A DNA stretch of 44,189 bases from Planctomycetota bacterium. Lineage in GTDB: Bacteria; Planctomycetota; UBA1135; GCA-002748355. How positions within the stretch are numbered: the first letter of the stretch is position 1; the number at the start of each line of letters is the position of its first letter. The stretch lies in NCBI GenBank assembly GCA_027021385.1, contig JALUUL010000043.1:1-44189 (forward strand), given 5' to 3'. The notes under the pieces are model-generated. The model did no database searches and was not told where the DNA came from. It saw only the letters and a program-made list of their open reading frames with translations. Shown piece after piece: positions 8,257 through 16,551 of the stretch. Made by a program: the position numbers and the translations under genes.

Positions 8257-10587
8257 ATGACCGAGCGACCCGAAAAGCCGGAGGACAACGGCCGGAAACG
8301 CCAGGCGAAACCGAAGCCGAAGGGGATGGGCGGAGTCTTCCTGATCGCCCTCCTCCTCTTCTTCCTCTTCATGTTCGTGAGCCGAGCCGGGGATCAGGGG
8401 AAGGACACGGTCTACGATTTCTGGCGCCACCTATACAATGCCGACTTCCAGAAGGTGACGCTGACCGGGGAGGGCCAGGCCCTGGCCGTCTACGAGGAGA
8501 ACGGGAAGCGCAAGCGCTTCGAGACGACCCTGAAAGGACTGACCCCCGAGGACCGCCAGACGATCCAGGACCTTCAGTCCCAAAAACTCGATCGGACCTA
8601 CGACAGCCCCGACGGCATGGACAGGTTCCACGCGGACCTCGCGAAGAACGAGATCCGCGTCCTGAAGAGTTGGATCGTCCATGTCTCCGCAACGCGCCAG
8701 CCCGAGTCGGCGCGGGCGATCCGGAATCCAGACGCTACGAGGGATTCGACGACGCTCTACGCCCTGATCGCCCGCGAGAACCGGACCGCCTATGTCAAGG
8801 TGCCCGCCGGTTCGACGACCAAGACGACCGTCCAGGACCTCCTTCCCCTCCTGAAGGAGAGCGGCGGGGTCAAGACCGTTCTCCTCGGCTGGGACCCGAG
8901 CTTCGAGAACCAGAAAGTCGACACCTTCACCTACTACCTGATCGGCTCGGTCGCTCCCTGGATCCTGATCATCGGACTCTTCTGGTTCTTCGTCATACGG
9001 CAGATGCGCAGCCCGGGTGGCGGAGGCGGAGTGCTGAGTTTCGGCCGATCCAGGGTCAGCCGGTACAACAAGGAACTCCGGACCCAGGTCACCTTCGACG
9101 ATGTCGAGGGCATGGACGAGGCGAAGGAGGAGGTCCGGGAGGTCATCGAGTTTCTGAAGAACCCCCAGAAGTTCCAGCGCTTGGGGGGCCGGATCCCGAG
9201 AGGAGTCCTCCTCGTTGGGCCTCCGGGGACCGGCAAGACCCTCCTCGCCAAGGCCATCGCCGGGGAGGCGGAGGTCCCGTTCTTCAGCATCTCCGGATCG
9301 GATTTCGTCGAGATGTTCGTCGGCGTAGGGGCGAGCCGTGTCCGGGACCTGTTCAAGCAGGCCCGGGAGAGTTCCCCCTGCATCATCTTCCTCGACGAGA
9401 TCGATGCGGTCGGCCGCAAGCGCGGTTCGGGTCTGGGGGGGGGACACGACGAGAGGGAACAGACCCTGAATGCGATCCTCGTCGAGATGGATGGTTTCGA
9501 CACCGACGAAGGAATCATCCTGATCGGAGCGACGAACCGACCCGACGTCCTGGATCCGGCTCTCCTCCGCCCCGGGCGCTTCGACCGGCAAGTCGTCATC
9601 GACATGCCCGACGTCAAGGGTCGCGAAGCCATCCTGCGGGTCCATGCGAGACGGGTCGCCCTGGACGAGGCCGACGTGGATCTCGAGCGCCTCGCCCGCG
9701 CGACGCCGGGCTTCTCGGGCGCCGAACTCGCGTCCCTGATCAACGAAGCGGCGATCCTGGCCGGTATGCGAGGGGACGACAGGGTGCGCATGGCCCATCT
9801 CGAGGAGGCCCGCGACCGGGTCCGCTGGGGCCGCGAGAAGCGTTCCCGGAAGATGGAAGAGGAAGACCGAAGGGTCACTGCCTACCACGAGGCGGGGCAC
9901 GCCCTCGTGGGGGCCCGCATCAAGGAGGTGGACCCCGTCCACAAGGTGACGATCGTTTCCAGGGGCCTGGCCCTGGGGGCGACGATGTACCTCCCCGAGA
10001 AGGACGACCTCCACATGCGCCAGAGCAAGCTCAACGGGACGATCGCGATGAGTTACGGAGGGCGGGCCGCAGAGGAGATCGTATTCGGGGACGTCTCCGC
10101 AGGAGCCCAGAACGACATCCGCATGGCGACGAGAATCGCGAGGATGATGGTCGCCGAACTCGGCATGAGCGCGAAGGTCGGGCCCTTGAACTTCGCCGCC
10201 ACCCCCGAAAACAACTTCCTGGGACACGACTTCCACTTCGGCAGGGAGCACAGCGAGAGCACGGCGCGGCTCATCGACGACGAGGTGCGACGCCTCTGCG
10301 ACGAAGGATACGAGCGGGCCAAGCGCATCCTCACCGACGACCGCGAGATCCTCGACAGGATCGCCGAGGCCCTCCTCCGCTTCGAGACGATCTCGGGACA
10401 GGAACTCGACCTCCTCGTCGAAGGAACGACTCCGGAGGAACTGAGCGAGATCCGCCGAAAGAAGACCCCCCCACCCCTCGAGCCCACCGAAAAGGAACCG
10501 TCCTCCGAGACCTTGCCGGGGACGGCGGAAGCCGGGGATGACGAGGACCTGGGCCTATCGGGAGCGGAGGGCCTGGCGACCCCGTGA
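8257..10587 (+). CDS. ftsH: ATP-dependent zinc metalloprotease FtsH
   Basis: Membrane-anchored AAA+ protease that extracts and degrades membrane and misfolded cytoplasmic proteins. 776 residues, longer than the usual ~640, mainly through a larger periplasmic segment and a polar C-terminal tail. Transmembrane helices lie at about 25-42 and 228-250. The AAA domain has Walker A GPPGTGKT (321-328), Walker B IIFLDEID, the second-region-of-homology [20 protein letters not shown] (in part) and arginine fingers. The zinc site is HEAGH (544-548), and the third ligand lies in the later D-rich segment. The start at 8257 is preceded by GGAGA. FtsH overlaps folP by 4 nt (GTGA), so they are translationally coupled. 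The enlarged periplasmic domain may bind other envelope proteins (inference). Confidence 0.97.
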   Translation: MTERPEKPEDNGRKRQAKPKPKGMGGVFLIALLLFFLFMFVSRAGDQGKDTVYDFWRHLYNADFQKVTLTGEGQALAVYEENGKRKRFETTLKGLTPEDRQTIQDLQSQKLDRTYDSPDGMDRFHADLAKNEIRVLKSWIVHVSATRQPESARAIRNPDATRDSTTLYALIARENRTAYVKVPAGSTTKTTVQDLLPLLKESGGVKTVLLGWDPSFENQKVDTFTYYLIGSVAPWILIIGLFWFFVIRQMRSPGGGGGVLSFGRSRVSRYNKELRTQVTFDDVEGMDEAKEEVREVIEFLKNPQKFQRLGGRIPRGVLLVGPPGTGKTLLAKAIAGEAEVPFFSISGSDFVEMFVGVGASRVRDLFKQARESSPCIIFLDEIDAVGRKRGSGLGGGHDEREQTLNAILVEMDGFDTDEGIILIGATNRPDVLDPALLRPGRFDRQVVIDMPDVKGREAILRVHARRVALDEADVDLERLARATPGFSGAELASLINEAAILAGMRGDDRVRMAHLEEARDRVRWGREKRSRKMEEEDRRVTAYHEAGHALVGARIKEVDPVHKVTIVSRGLALGATMYLPEKDDLHMRQSKLNGTIAMSYGGRAAEEIVFGDVSAGAQNDIRMATRIARMMVAELGMSAKVGPLNFAATPENNFLGHDFHFGREHSESTARLIDDEVRRLCDEGYERAKRILTDDREILDRIAEALLRFETISGQELDLLVEGTTPEELSEIRRKKTPPPLEPTEKEPSSETLPGTAEAGDDEDLGLSGAEGLATP

Positions 10588-11495
10588 CCCCGCCCTCGGA
10601 ACCCGTCCTGTTCCGCCTGCCAGGTCGGGAAGGAAGCGACCTCGAATGCGGACCGGGCCGACCGGCGGTCATGGGAATCCTGAACCTGACCCCCGATTCC
10701 TTCTCGGACGGGGGGCTTCACCGGGATCCGTGCGCCGTCGTCGAGCACGCGGAGGGGATGGAGAGCGAGGGGGCGGACATCCTCGACCTCGGAGCCGAAT
10801 CGACTCGTCCCGGCGCCCTCGCGGTCCCGGTGGAGGAGGAGCGCAGCCGCCTCCTCCCCGTCCTCGAAGCCCTGAGACCCCGAACGCGGCTTCCGCTCTC
10901 CATCGACACTCGGAGGGCCGAAGTCGCGCGCGACGCCCTGGCCCTTGGGGCGGACTGGATCAACGACGTCTCGGCGCTGGCCGATCCTCCGATGGCCTCC
11001 GTCATCGCCGAATCGAAGGCCTGCATCGTCCTGATGCACATGCAGGGGGAACCCTCGACGATGCAGGATTCCCCCGGCTACGAGGACCCCGTCGCGGAGG
11101 TCAAGGCCTTCCTCGAACGGCGCATGGCCTTCGCCGTCGATTCGGGAATCGAGGAATCCCGCATTCTGCTCGATCCGGGCATCGGGTTCGGAAAGCGGGT
11201 CGAGGACAATACGGCCCTCCTCCGCAGACTCGAGGAACTCGCGGCGCTGGGAAGGCCGATCCTGCTCGGTCTATCCCGCAAGAGCCTCCTCGGGCACTGG
11301 ATCGAGAAGAACGGGGGGTCCGACGAAGGGCCGGGTTCCAGGGACCCGGCGACCGCCGCCGCGGTGGCCTTGTCCCAGTCCCGCGGGGTCTCTGTTCACC
11401 GGGTGCACGAAGTCCGCTACGCTAGGCAGGCCTTGGCGGTCCATGCGGGGCTTTCCGGCCGCCCCGCGGCGGGAAGGAAGGTGAGCGGAAGTTGA
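10584..11495 (+). CDS. folP: Dihydropteroate synthase
   Basis: Joins 6-hydroxymethyl-7,8-dihydropterin diphosphate to p-aminobenzoate to make dihydropteroate in folate synthesis; cytoplasmic TIM barrel and the target of sulfonamides. The 303-residue protein has the signature MGILNLTPDSFSDGG (about 30-44), the second signature GADILDLGAESTRPGA, the SIDTRRAEVAR strand, the WINDVSA loop, LMHMQGEPSTMQ, LDPGIGFGKR and the final VHEVRYARQALAV. Start is GTG at 10584, overlapping the ftsH stop by four bases. The stop overlaps the TTG start of cdaA. Clustering with ftsH is common in bacteria. Confidence 0.96.
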   Translation: MTPPSEPVLFRLPGREGSDLECGPGRPAVMGILNLTPDSFSDGGLHRDPCAVVEHAEGMESEGADILDLGAESTRPGALAVPVEEERSRLLPVLEALRPRTRLPLSIDTRRAEVARDALALGADWINDVSALADPPMASVIAESKACIVLMHMQGEPSTMQDSPGYEDPVAEVKAFLERRMAFAVDSGIEESRILLDPGIGFGKRVEDNTALLRRLEELAALGRPILLGLSRKSLLGHWIEKNGGSDEGPGSRDPATAAAVALSQSRGVSVHRVHEVRYARQALAVHAGLSGRPAAGRKVSGS

Positions 11496-12337
11496 GCTGG
11501 CCGACGAAGCTGAACGACTTCCTGGAGATCCTGATCCTCACCGGGATCTTCTACATCATCCTCCGCTTTCTCCTCGAAACCAGGGGGACCGGCGTCATTC
11601 GGGGACTCACGATCCTCGTGAGCCTCCTCTTCATCGTCTCTCTGTTTCTGATCGAGGTCCTGAATCTCGTCCGCCTCAAGCACGTCTACGACAACCTCGT
11701 CAGCATTTTCGTCATCGGACTCATCGTCATCTTCCAGCCGGAAATCCGCAGGGGGATCACCCAGCTCGGAGACCATAGGTTCTTCGGAAGGCTCTTCAAC
11801 CGGCTCGGGGCGAAGGGGGAGGACATCGCCGAGGAGCTGATCGCCGCCTGCAGGGCGATGGCCAGGCGAAGGGTCGGAGCCCTGATCGCCCTCGAACGTT
11901 CGGCCTCTCTCACCCCCTATCTCCACACCGGGAACAAGGGGACGGCCCTCGATTCGAAGATCGACAATCTTCTTCTCCAAACGATCTTCCACCCCGGCTC
12001 CCCCCTCCATGACGGAGCGGTCCTGATCCAGGGGGACCGCCTGATCGGAGCTGGTTGCCTTCTCCCCCTGTCGAGAAACGAGAACATCCCGAAAAAATAC
12101 GGAACCCGACACCATGCGGCCGTCGGGCTCTCCGAAGTCGCCGACGCCGTCGTCATCGTCGTTTCCGAGGAGAAGGGAACGATCTCTGTCGCGATGAACG
12201 GGAACCTGCACGAGAACATCGACGAGGCCGAACTCCGAGAATTCATCCTGGGAAGACCCGGGGTGGAGCCCGCATCTGGAGACGACGCTCCGAACGAGGG
12301 CCCCTCGAAGGGCGGGGAGGCGCCCGCCCATGCTTGA
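11492..12337 (+). CDS. cdaA: Diadenylate cyclase CdaA (c-di-AMP synthase)
   Basis: Membrane-anchored cyclase that makes c-di-AMP from two ATP, a signal for potassium, osmotic and cell-wall control. 281 residues: three N-terminal transmembrane helices (about 10-30, 34-60, 65-84), a coiled linker, then the DAC domain (about 110-245). The DGA motif is at 174-176 (PLHDGAVLI). The second motif, normally GTRHRAA, reads GTRHHAAVG (204-212), so the second arginine of RHR is a histidine. The C-terminal ~35 residues are polar and low complexity. Start is TTG at 11492, within the folP stop (TTGA), with GGAAGGAAGG upstream. It overlaps ybbR by 8 nt. Neighbours ybbR and glmM match the classical cdaA-cdaR-glmM order. 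Confidence 0.94.
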   Translation: MSWPTKLNDFLEILILTGIFYIILRFLLETRGTGVIRGLTILVSLLFIVSLFLIEVLNLVRLKHVYDNLVSIFVIGLIVIFQPEIRRGITQLGDHRFFGRLFNRLGAKGEDIAEELIAACRAMARRRVGALIALERSASLTPYLHTGNKGTALDSKIDNLLLQTIFHPGSPLHDGAVLIQGDRLIGAGCLLPLSRNENIPKKYGTRHHAAVGLSEVADAVVIVVSEEKGTISVAMNGNLHENIDEAELREFILGRPGVEPASGDDAPNEGPSKGGEAPAHA

Positions 12338-13499
12338 AACGGGGCGCAACCGGCGGCAACGGGAGAAACACCCGCTTTGGGCCCTCATCCTCTCGTTCTT
12401 CCTCGCCTCCCTCTACTGGGTCTATCTCGACAAGACCGTGACCCGGATGTCGTCGATCGCCTGCACGATCACGAAAGACATAAGCCCGCACACGGACCTG
12501 AGCACCCTGATGACCAACACGATCAACCTCAGGGTCCCGACCGACTACACGATCAGCCGGATCCTCGACAACAACACCGGCAAACCCTTCCACGGGAAGA
12601 TCATCCTCAGTTTCCGGGGACCGGGAGGTGTTCTGAAACGCCTGGATCAGGGCCCGATCCTCTTCGTCGACGTGAAGGAGCCGAAGAGCAACGAATACGA
12701 CTTCATCTTCGACAAGAACTCCGTCAAATCCATCACCGTGGAACTCCCGAGCTATCTCGTCTCGATGGAGCCTTCCGAACTGAAGCTGGAACTCGTCAAG
12801 ACGAGCAGCCTCGAAATCCCCCTACAATCCGAAAGGCTGGCGGTCGTCTATCCCGAGGACCCGGAGGGCGATTGGCAGAAGCGGATCTTCCTCGACACGC
12901 TCCGTTTTTCCCACGCCACGGTCACGCTCAAGGGATCCAGGAACCTCCTCGCGGGAATCCGGGCCGAGACGAAGGTCTTCGAACTCGACTGCCGCAATCT
13001 CCCCGAAAGGATGCCTGCGCTCCTCCGGGCGGCTAAGGGGAACGAACGCCCGCAGGCTTCCTTCCCGATCCGCCTGCGATCCGAGTTCGGAGACTTGAAG
13101 ATCGTCGAGGGGGAAATCCAGGCGACTCTGGAAGTCGCGCCTCCCGCCCGCATCTTTCCGTCGACCCCCGATTCCCTTTGGACTCTCCCCGTCCATCCGG
13201 AATGGCGCTACAGCAAGCTCGATCCTTCGAGGTTCCGGGTGGACGAAACGATCCAGATCCGGATCAAGAGCTACAACCCCGAACTCACGCGTGAACTCGA
13301 GTCCAAGGGCCAGGACTGGGCGAAACATCGGATCTATTGCTACGTGGAACTGGAACGGGTCCGCCCCCCCGTCGAGGGGCAGGATTTCTACGAACAGCTC
13401 GAACCGGCCTTCCTCTGCAAGGACACCCGATTCCTGCCTGGGAGGGACTTCGAGATCATCGTCAAATCCATCGTCGCCGTCGTCAGGCGGGACTCCTGA
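12330..13499 (+). CDS. YbbR/CdaR-like protein, partner of CdaA
   Basis: 389 residues. A basic start is followed by one transmembrane helix (about 17-34, ALILSFFLASLYWVYLD), which would leave the bulk of the protein outside the cytoplasmic membrane. The rest is beta-rich and repeats the spacing of YbbR domains: LRVPTDYTISRILDNN..., VELPSYLVSMEPSELKLELVK, and VTLKGSRNLLAGIRAETKVFELD (each a strand-rich unit). In Firmicutes, CdaR binds CdaA and modulates c-di-AMP production. Sequence similarity is weak by eye, but the position directly after cdaA (8-nt overlap) and before glmM is diagnostic in context. It has no signal-peptide cleavage site, as expected for a membrane anchor. Confidence 0.72.
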   Translation: MLETGRNRRQREKHPLWALILSFFLASLYWVYLDKTVTRMSSIACTITKDISPHTDLSTLMTNTINLRVPTDYTISRILDNNTGKPFHGKIILSFRGPGGVLKRLDQGPILFVDVKEPKSNEYDFIFDKNSVKSITVELPSYLVSMEPSELKLELVKTSSLEIPLQSERLAVVYPEDPEGDWQKRIFLDTLRFSHATVTLKGSRNLLAGIRAETKVFELDCRNLPERMPALLRAAKGNERPQASFPIRLRSEFGDLKIVEGEIQATLEVAPPARIFPSTPDSLWTLPVHPEWRYSKLDPSRFRVDETIQIRIKSYNPELTRELESKGQDWAKHRIYCYVELERVRPPVEGQDFYEQLEPAFLCKDTRFLPGRDFEIIVKSIVAVVRRDS

Positions 13500-13601
13500 A
13501 TCCTCCCCGGAATCGGAGACCCGGCCCCCGGCACCTCCATCTGAGCAAACGGGCCGGAGCGAGCCTTCAAGGGACGGACAACCCCCTCTATCCTCCCGCT
13601 C

Positions 13602-14945
13602 ATGAGACTCTTCGGCACCGATGGCATCCGTGGACCCGCGAACGAGCCCCCCCTCACCCCTCCGACCCTGGAGGCCATCGCCCGGGTCCTGGCCCGGATC
13701 CTCGCCCGAAATGGAGGGGAACGCCACAGGGTCGTCCTCGGGAACGACGGCCGGCGGTCCGCGGCGATGATCCAATGCTCCCTCGCCGCCGGACTCCTAT
13801 CCGAAGGCTGCGAGGTCCTCCTCGGCGGTTTGATGACGACCCCCTGCCTCGCCCATCTCACCCGCGAGGGGGGCTTCGACAGCGGCATCATGATCTCCGC
13901 ATCCCACAACCGTGCGGGCGACAACGGGATCAAGATCTTCGGCCCCGACGGCTCGAAGATCCCCGATCCGGTCGAGCGTGACATCGAGGAGGGACTCGCC
14001 GGAGATCCCGAGCCCGCGCATGGGACCCTTCCGGGCATGCTTGAACCCTCCGAGGACCCCTGCGCCCCCTACGTGGACTTCCTCAGAAGGAAGGCCCTGC
14101 CCGATCTCCAACTCGGAGGGATGAGGATCCTCGTCGACTGCGCGAACGGCGGAGCCTCGTTCCTGGCCTCCCGCGTCCTGCGCTCCTTCGGGGCCGAAGT
14201 CGAGGTCCGCCACGATCGGCCGGACGGCGACAATATCAATGAGGGCTGCGGAGCCCTCCACCCGGAGGCTCTCGCCTCTACGATGGAGAAAGGGAACTTC
14301 GATTTCGGCCTCTGCCTGGACGGAGACGGGGACCGCGCGATCTTCATCGACGAAAGGGGCCGCGTCGTCCACGGCGACGCCCTTCTGACCCTGCTCGCCC
14401 TGGACCTCCGGAAGAGGTCCCCGGAGGACTCCGGGATCGCCGTCACGGTCATGAGCAACCTCGGCCTGAAGAAGGTCTGCGCCGAGGCGGGCATCGAGGT
14501 CGTCGAGACTCCCGTCGGAGACCGCTCGGTCGTCTCCGCGATGCGGAACCGCGGGCTCCTTCTCGGCGGGGAGAACTCGGGACACGTGATCTTCGGCCCC
14601 GAGCACCATTTCGCCGGAGACGGGCTCTACACCGGCCTCAAGGTCGCCGAACTCTGCCTCCGCAGGGAACGGCCGCTCTCCGAACTCGCCTCGGTCTTCA
14701 CTCCCTTCCCCCAACTGCTCCTGAACGTCCCCGTCTCATCCAAACCGCCGCTACAAGACATCCCTGAGATCGCATCGGCCGTCGCGGAGGTCGAGCGCGA
14801 ACTCGCGGAGGAAGGAAGAGTGGTCCTCCGCTATTCCGGCACCGAGAAGCTCTGCAGGGTCATGGTCGAGGGACCGACCGAGGAAGCGGTGCGGGAATCC
14901 GCCGAACGGATCGCCGACGCGGTGCGTTCGGTCCTCGGGACATGA
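13602..14945 (+). CDS. glmM: Phosphoglucosamine mutase
   Basis: Converts glucosamine-6-phosphate to glucosamine-1-phosphate for UDP-GlcNAc, feeding peptidoglycan and LPS synthesis. The 447-residue length is normal. Domain 1 begins MRLFGTDGIRGPAN. The catalytic phosphoserine is Ser101 in ISASHN, followed by RAGDNGIKIF; most relatives have HNP here and this one has HNR. The metal loop DGDGDR is at 240-245 (D240, D242, D244). The sugar-binding loop reads GGENSGH, and the C-terminal phosphate-binding loop reads RYSGTEKLCRVM. It lies 102 nt after the ybbR-like gene and 3 nt before tsaB. Physical linkage with cdaA fits the known inhibition of CdaA by GlmM in Firmicutes. Confidence 0.96.
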   Translation: MRLFGTDGIRGPANEPPLTPPTLEAIARVLARILARNGGERHRVVLGNDGRRSAAMIQCSLAAGLLSEGCEVLLGGLMTTPCLAHLTREGGFDSGIMISASHNRAGDNGIKIFGPDGSKIPDPVERDIEEGLAGDPEPAHGTLPGMLEPSEDPCAPYVDFLRRKALPDLQLGGMRILVDCANGGASFLASRVLRSFGAEVEVRHDRPDGDNINEGCGALHPEALASTMEKGNFDFGLCLDGDGDRAIFIDERGRVVHGDALLTLLALDLRKRSPEDSGIAVTVMSNLGLKKVCAEAGIEVVETPVGDRSVVSAMRNRGLLLGGENSGHVIFGPEHHFAGDGLYTGLKVAELCLRRERPLSELASVFTPFPQLLLNVPVSSKPPLQDIPEIASAVAEVERELAEEGRVVLRYSGTEKLCRVMVEGPTEEAVRESAERIADAVRSVLGT

Positions 14946-14948
14946 GCC

Positions 14949-15569
14949 GTGCCGTCGCGCCTCGCCCTGGAGACCGCCTTTCCCGCGATCTCGGTCGCGC
15001 TCGAGCACGACGGGAAGCTTTTGCTCCCGCGCAGCGATCTTTCCGGCAAGAGGGCGGCCGGCCTCCATCCCGCGATCCTCGAACTCCTCGAGGGCCGGGG
15101 ACTGGAAGCCTCGGACCTGGATGAGATCCTCGTCGACCGGGGGCCCGGCTCCTACACCGGCATCCGGATCGGTCTCGCGACCGCGAAGACCCTCGCCTAC
15201 ACGACCGGCGCGCGGCTTCGAACCTTCCTCAGCACGGACATCTGCTACCTGGAGGCCAAGAAAAGCGGCCGGACGGCCGAGCGGACCGCGGTTCTCCTCG
15301 ACGCCCGGCGCGGATCCTGGTCCCTGACGGTCTACGAAGGCCCGGGAAGAAGGGTCGCCCCCCCGGCGCTCCGAAGAAGGGAGGAGCTTCCCCAGGCCGT
15401 CGAGGAATGCGACGCAATTCTCCTTCCCGGAGGCGCCCAAGACCTGCCAGAACTAAAGGAAAGGATCGTTCCCCTCCCCTTTCCGGGGGCTGCAACGGCC
15501 TTCGAACTCGAAGAAGAACTCGAACCCGACGGGGATTCCGCCCCCCTCTACTTGATGCCTCCGATCTGA
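14949..15569 (+). CDS. tsaB: tRNA t6A-modification protein TsaB
   Basis: TsaB is the scaffold subunit of the TsaBDE complex that adds threonylcarbamoyl to adenosine-37 of ANN-decoding tRNAs. 206 residues in the ASKHA fold: the N-terminal strand LALETAFPAISVAL replaces the usual LaiDTS, followed by the characteristic DEILVDRGPGSYTGIRIGLATAKTLAY segment (quoted in two overlapping parts, about 57-82). The C-terminal half is divergent, which is normal for TsaB. GTG 14949 lies 3 nt after the glmM stop. The 3' end overlaps the converging HEAT-repeat gene by 22 nt. Confidence 0.9.
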   Translation: MPSRLALETAFPAISVALEHDGKLLLPRSDLSGKRAAGLHPAILELLEGRGLEASDLDEILVDRGPGSYTGIRIGLATAKTLAYTTGARLRTFLSTDICYLEAKKSGRTAERTAVLLDARRGSWSLTVYEGPGRRVAPPALRRREELPQAVEECDAILLPGGAQDLPELKERIVPLPFPGAATAFELEEELEPDGDSAPLYLMPPI

Positions 15570-16411
15570 TCCGGGGAGGAGCCGCCTCCCCCCTTCTTCC
15601 GGGCCTTCCGCTTCTTCTTCCCGCTCCCGCCGTCCTTCTTCTCGCCGGGACGCCGCCAGGTCCGCTCATACCTCTGGAGGATCTTCCGCGGTAGGTTCCG
15701 GGGCTCGATCGCGACCTTGCCCTCCTTGACCTTTTTCTGGATCCAGCGGGCGATCTCCGAACGACGGCCCTTCTTCCTCCCCTTCGGTGGACGTTCGTCC
15801 ACGAGGAGTTCGAAGGCCTCCTTGATCTGCTCCAGCATCCACCCGTGCCGGCGGAATTTCCGCGAAATGCGCTCGAGGGCTTTCAAGGATCTCCGGGAAC
15901 GGATATGGGCCAGGGCCTGGATTCGGGCCCGGAACAGGCTCCCGTATTGAGGGTTCCACGCGCGGTATTCGAGGACGGGGATCGCGGCTTCCCGGCCCTG
16001 CTGCCCGAGAGCCAAATAGAAATCAGGACCCGTCTCCTTGTCCTTCTCGAACCGCTTCGCCGCCTTGAGGAGGGTCTTCAGCGCCTCCTCGTTCCGCATG
16101 TACCTGAGAGCGAGGATGGCGGCCTTGCGGACCGCTGCCTCCTTGTCCGCGAGAAAGGGGCCGAGGGCGCGGGCCACGAGGCGGTCATCCCGTCTCCCCG
16201 CATGCTCCACGAGACCCGCGCGCTTCGCCGGATCCTTTGTCTTCCTCGCCTCCTCGAGAAGGGCCAGGGCCTCTCGAGGCTCGGGGATCTTTTTCGGGTC
16301 CTGCGGACCCGCCTCCTCTTTGGGGGACTCGACCCGTGGGTCCTGGCCCTGCAAGGCGGAAAGGCGGGGAACGAAGAGGCAGAGACCCAGGGCCACGGCG
16401 ATCCGGATCAT
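15548..16411 (-). CDS. Secreted HEAT-repeat protein
   Basis: 287 residues with a Sec signal peptide (MIRIAVALGLCLFVPRLSALQGQ), a charged linker, then alpha-helical HEAT/ARM-like repeats (about 45-205: LLEEARKTKDPAKRAGLVEH, RDDRLVARALGPFLAD, AAVRKAAILALRYMRNEEAL, IPVLEYRAWNPQYGSLFRAR). The C-terminus is extremely lysine-rich (about 210-287: KGRKKGRRSE, KKKRKARKKGG). HEAT repeats bind partner proteins; the basic tail could bind nucleic acid, lipid or surface polymers (inference). Start at 16411 has the Shine-Dalgarno AGGAGA 6 nt upstream. It converges on tsaB. No precise function is claimed. Confidence 0.78.
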   Translation of the reverse strand: MIRIAVALGLCLFVPRLSALQGQDPRVESPKEEAGPQDPKKIPEPREALALLEEARKTKDPAKRAGLVEHAGRRDDRLVARALGPFLADKEAAVRKAAILALRYMRNEEALKTLLKAAKRFEKDKETGPDFYLALGQQGREAAIPVLEYRAWNPQYGSLFRARIQALAHIRSRRSLKALERISRKFRRHGWMLEQIKEAFELLVDERPPKGRKKGRRSEIARWIQKKVKEGKVAIEPRNLPRKILQRYERTWRRPGEKKDGGSGKKKRKARKKGGGGSSPDQIGGIK

Positions 16412-16551
16412 TCGTCTTCTCCTGGGAGGGGACTCGAGGGCATTCGCACCTTTCTACTACGCTTATCTTGAGTCCTAGAGAAAGGACGGGAGGAGGGAAG
16501 GTGTACCGTTTTGGCAAGGCACGGCCCGGCCCCGTTCGGCCCCCTTTCGGT

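Noticed and set aside
8431..10251. 606-codon minus-strand frame antisense to ftsH
   Set aside because: Shadow of ftsH; the ftsH frame carries all the AAA and zinc motifs.
8193..10541. Plus-strand frame overlapping ftsH
   Set aside because: Shadow frame of ftsH in +2 register with very high Arg/Pro content.
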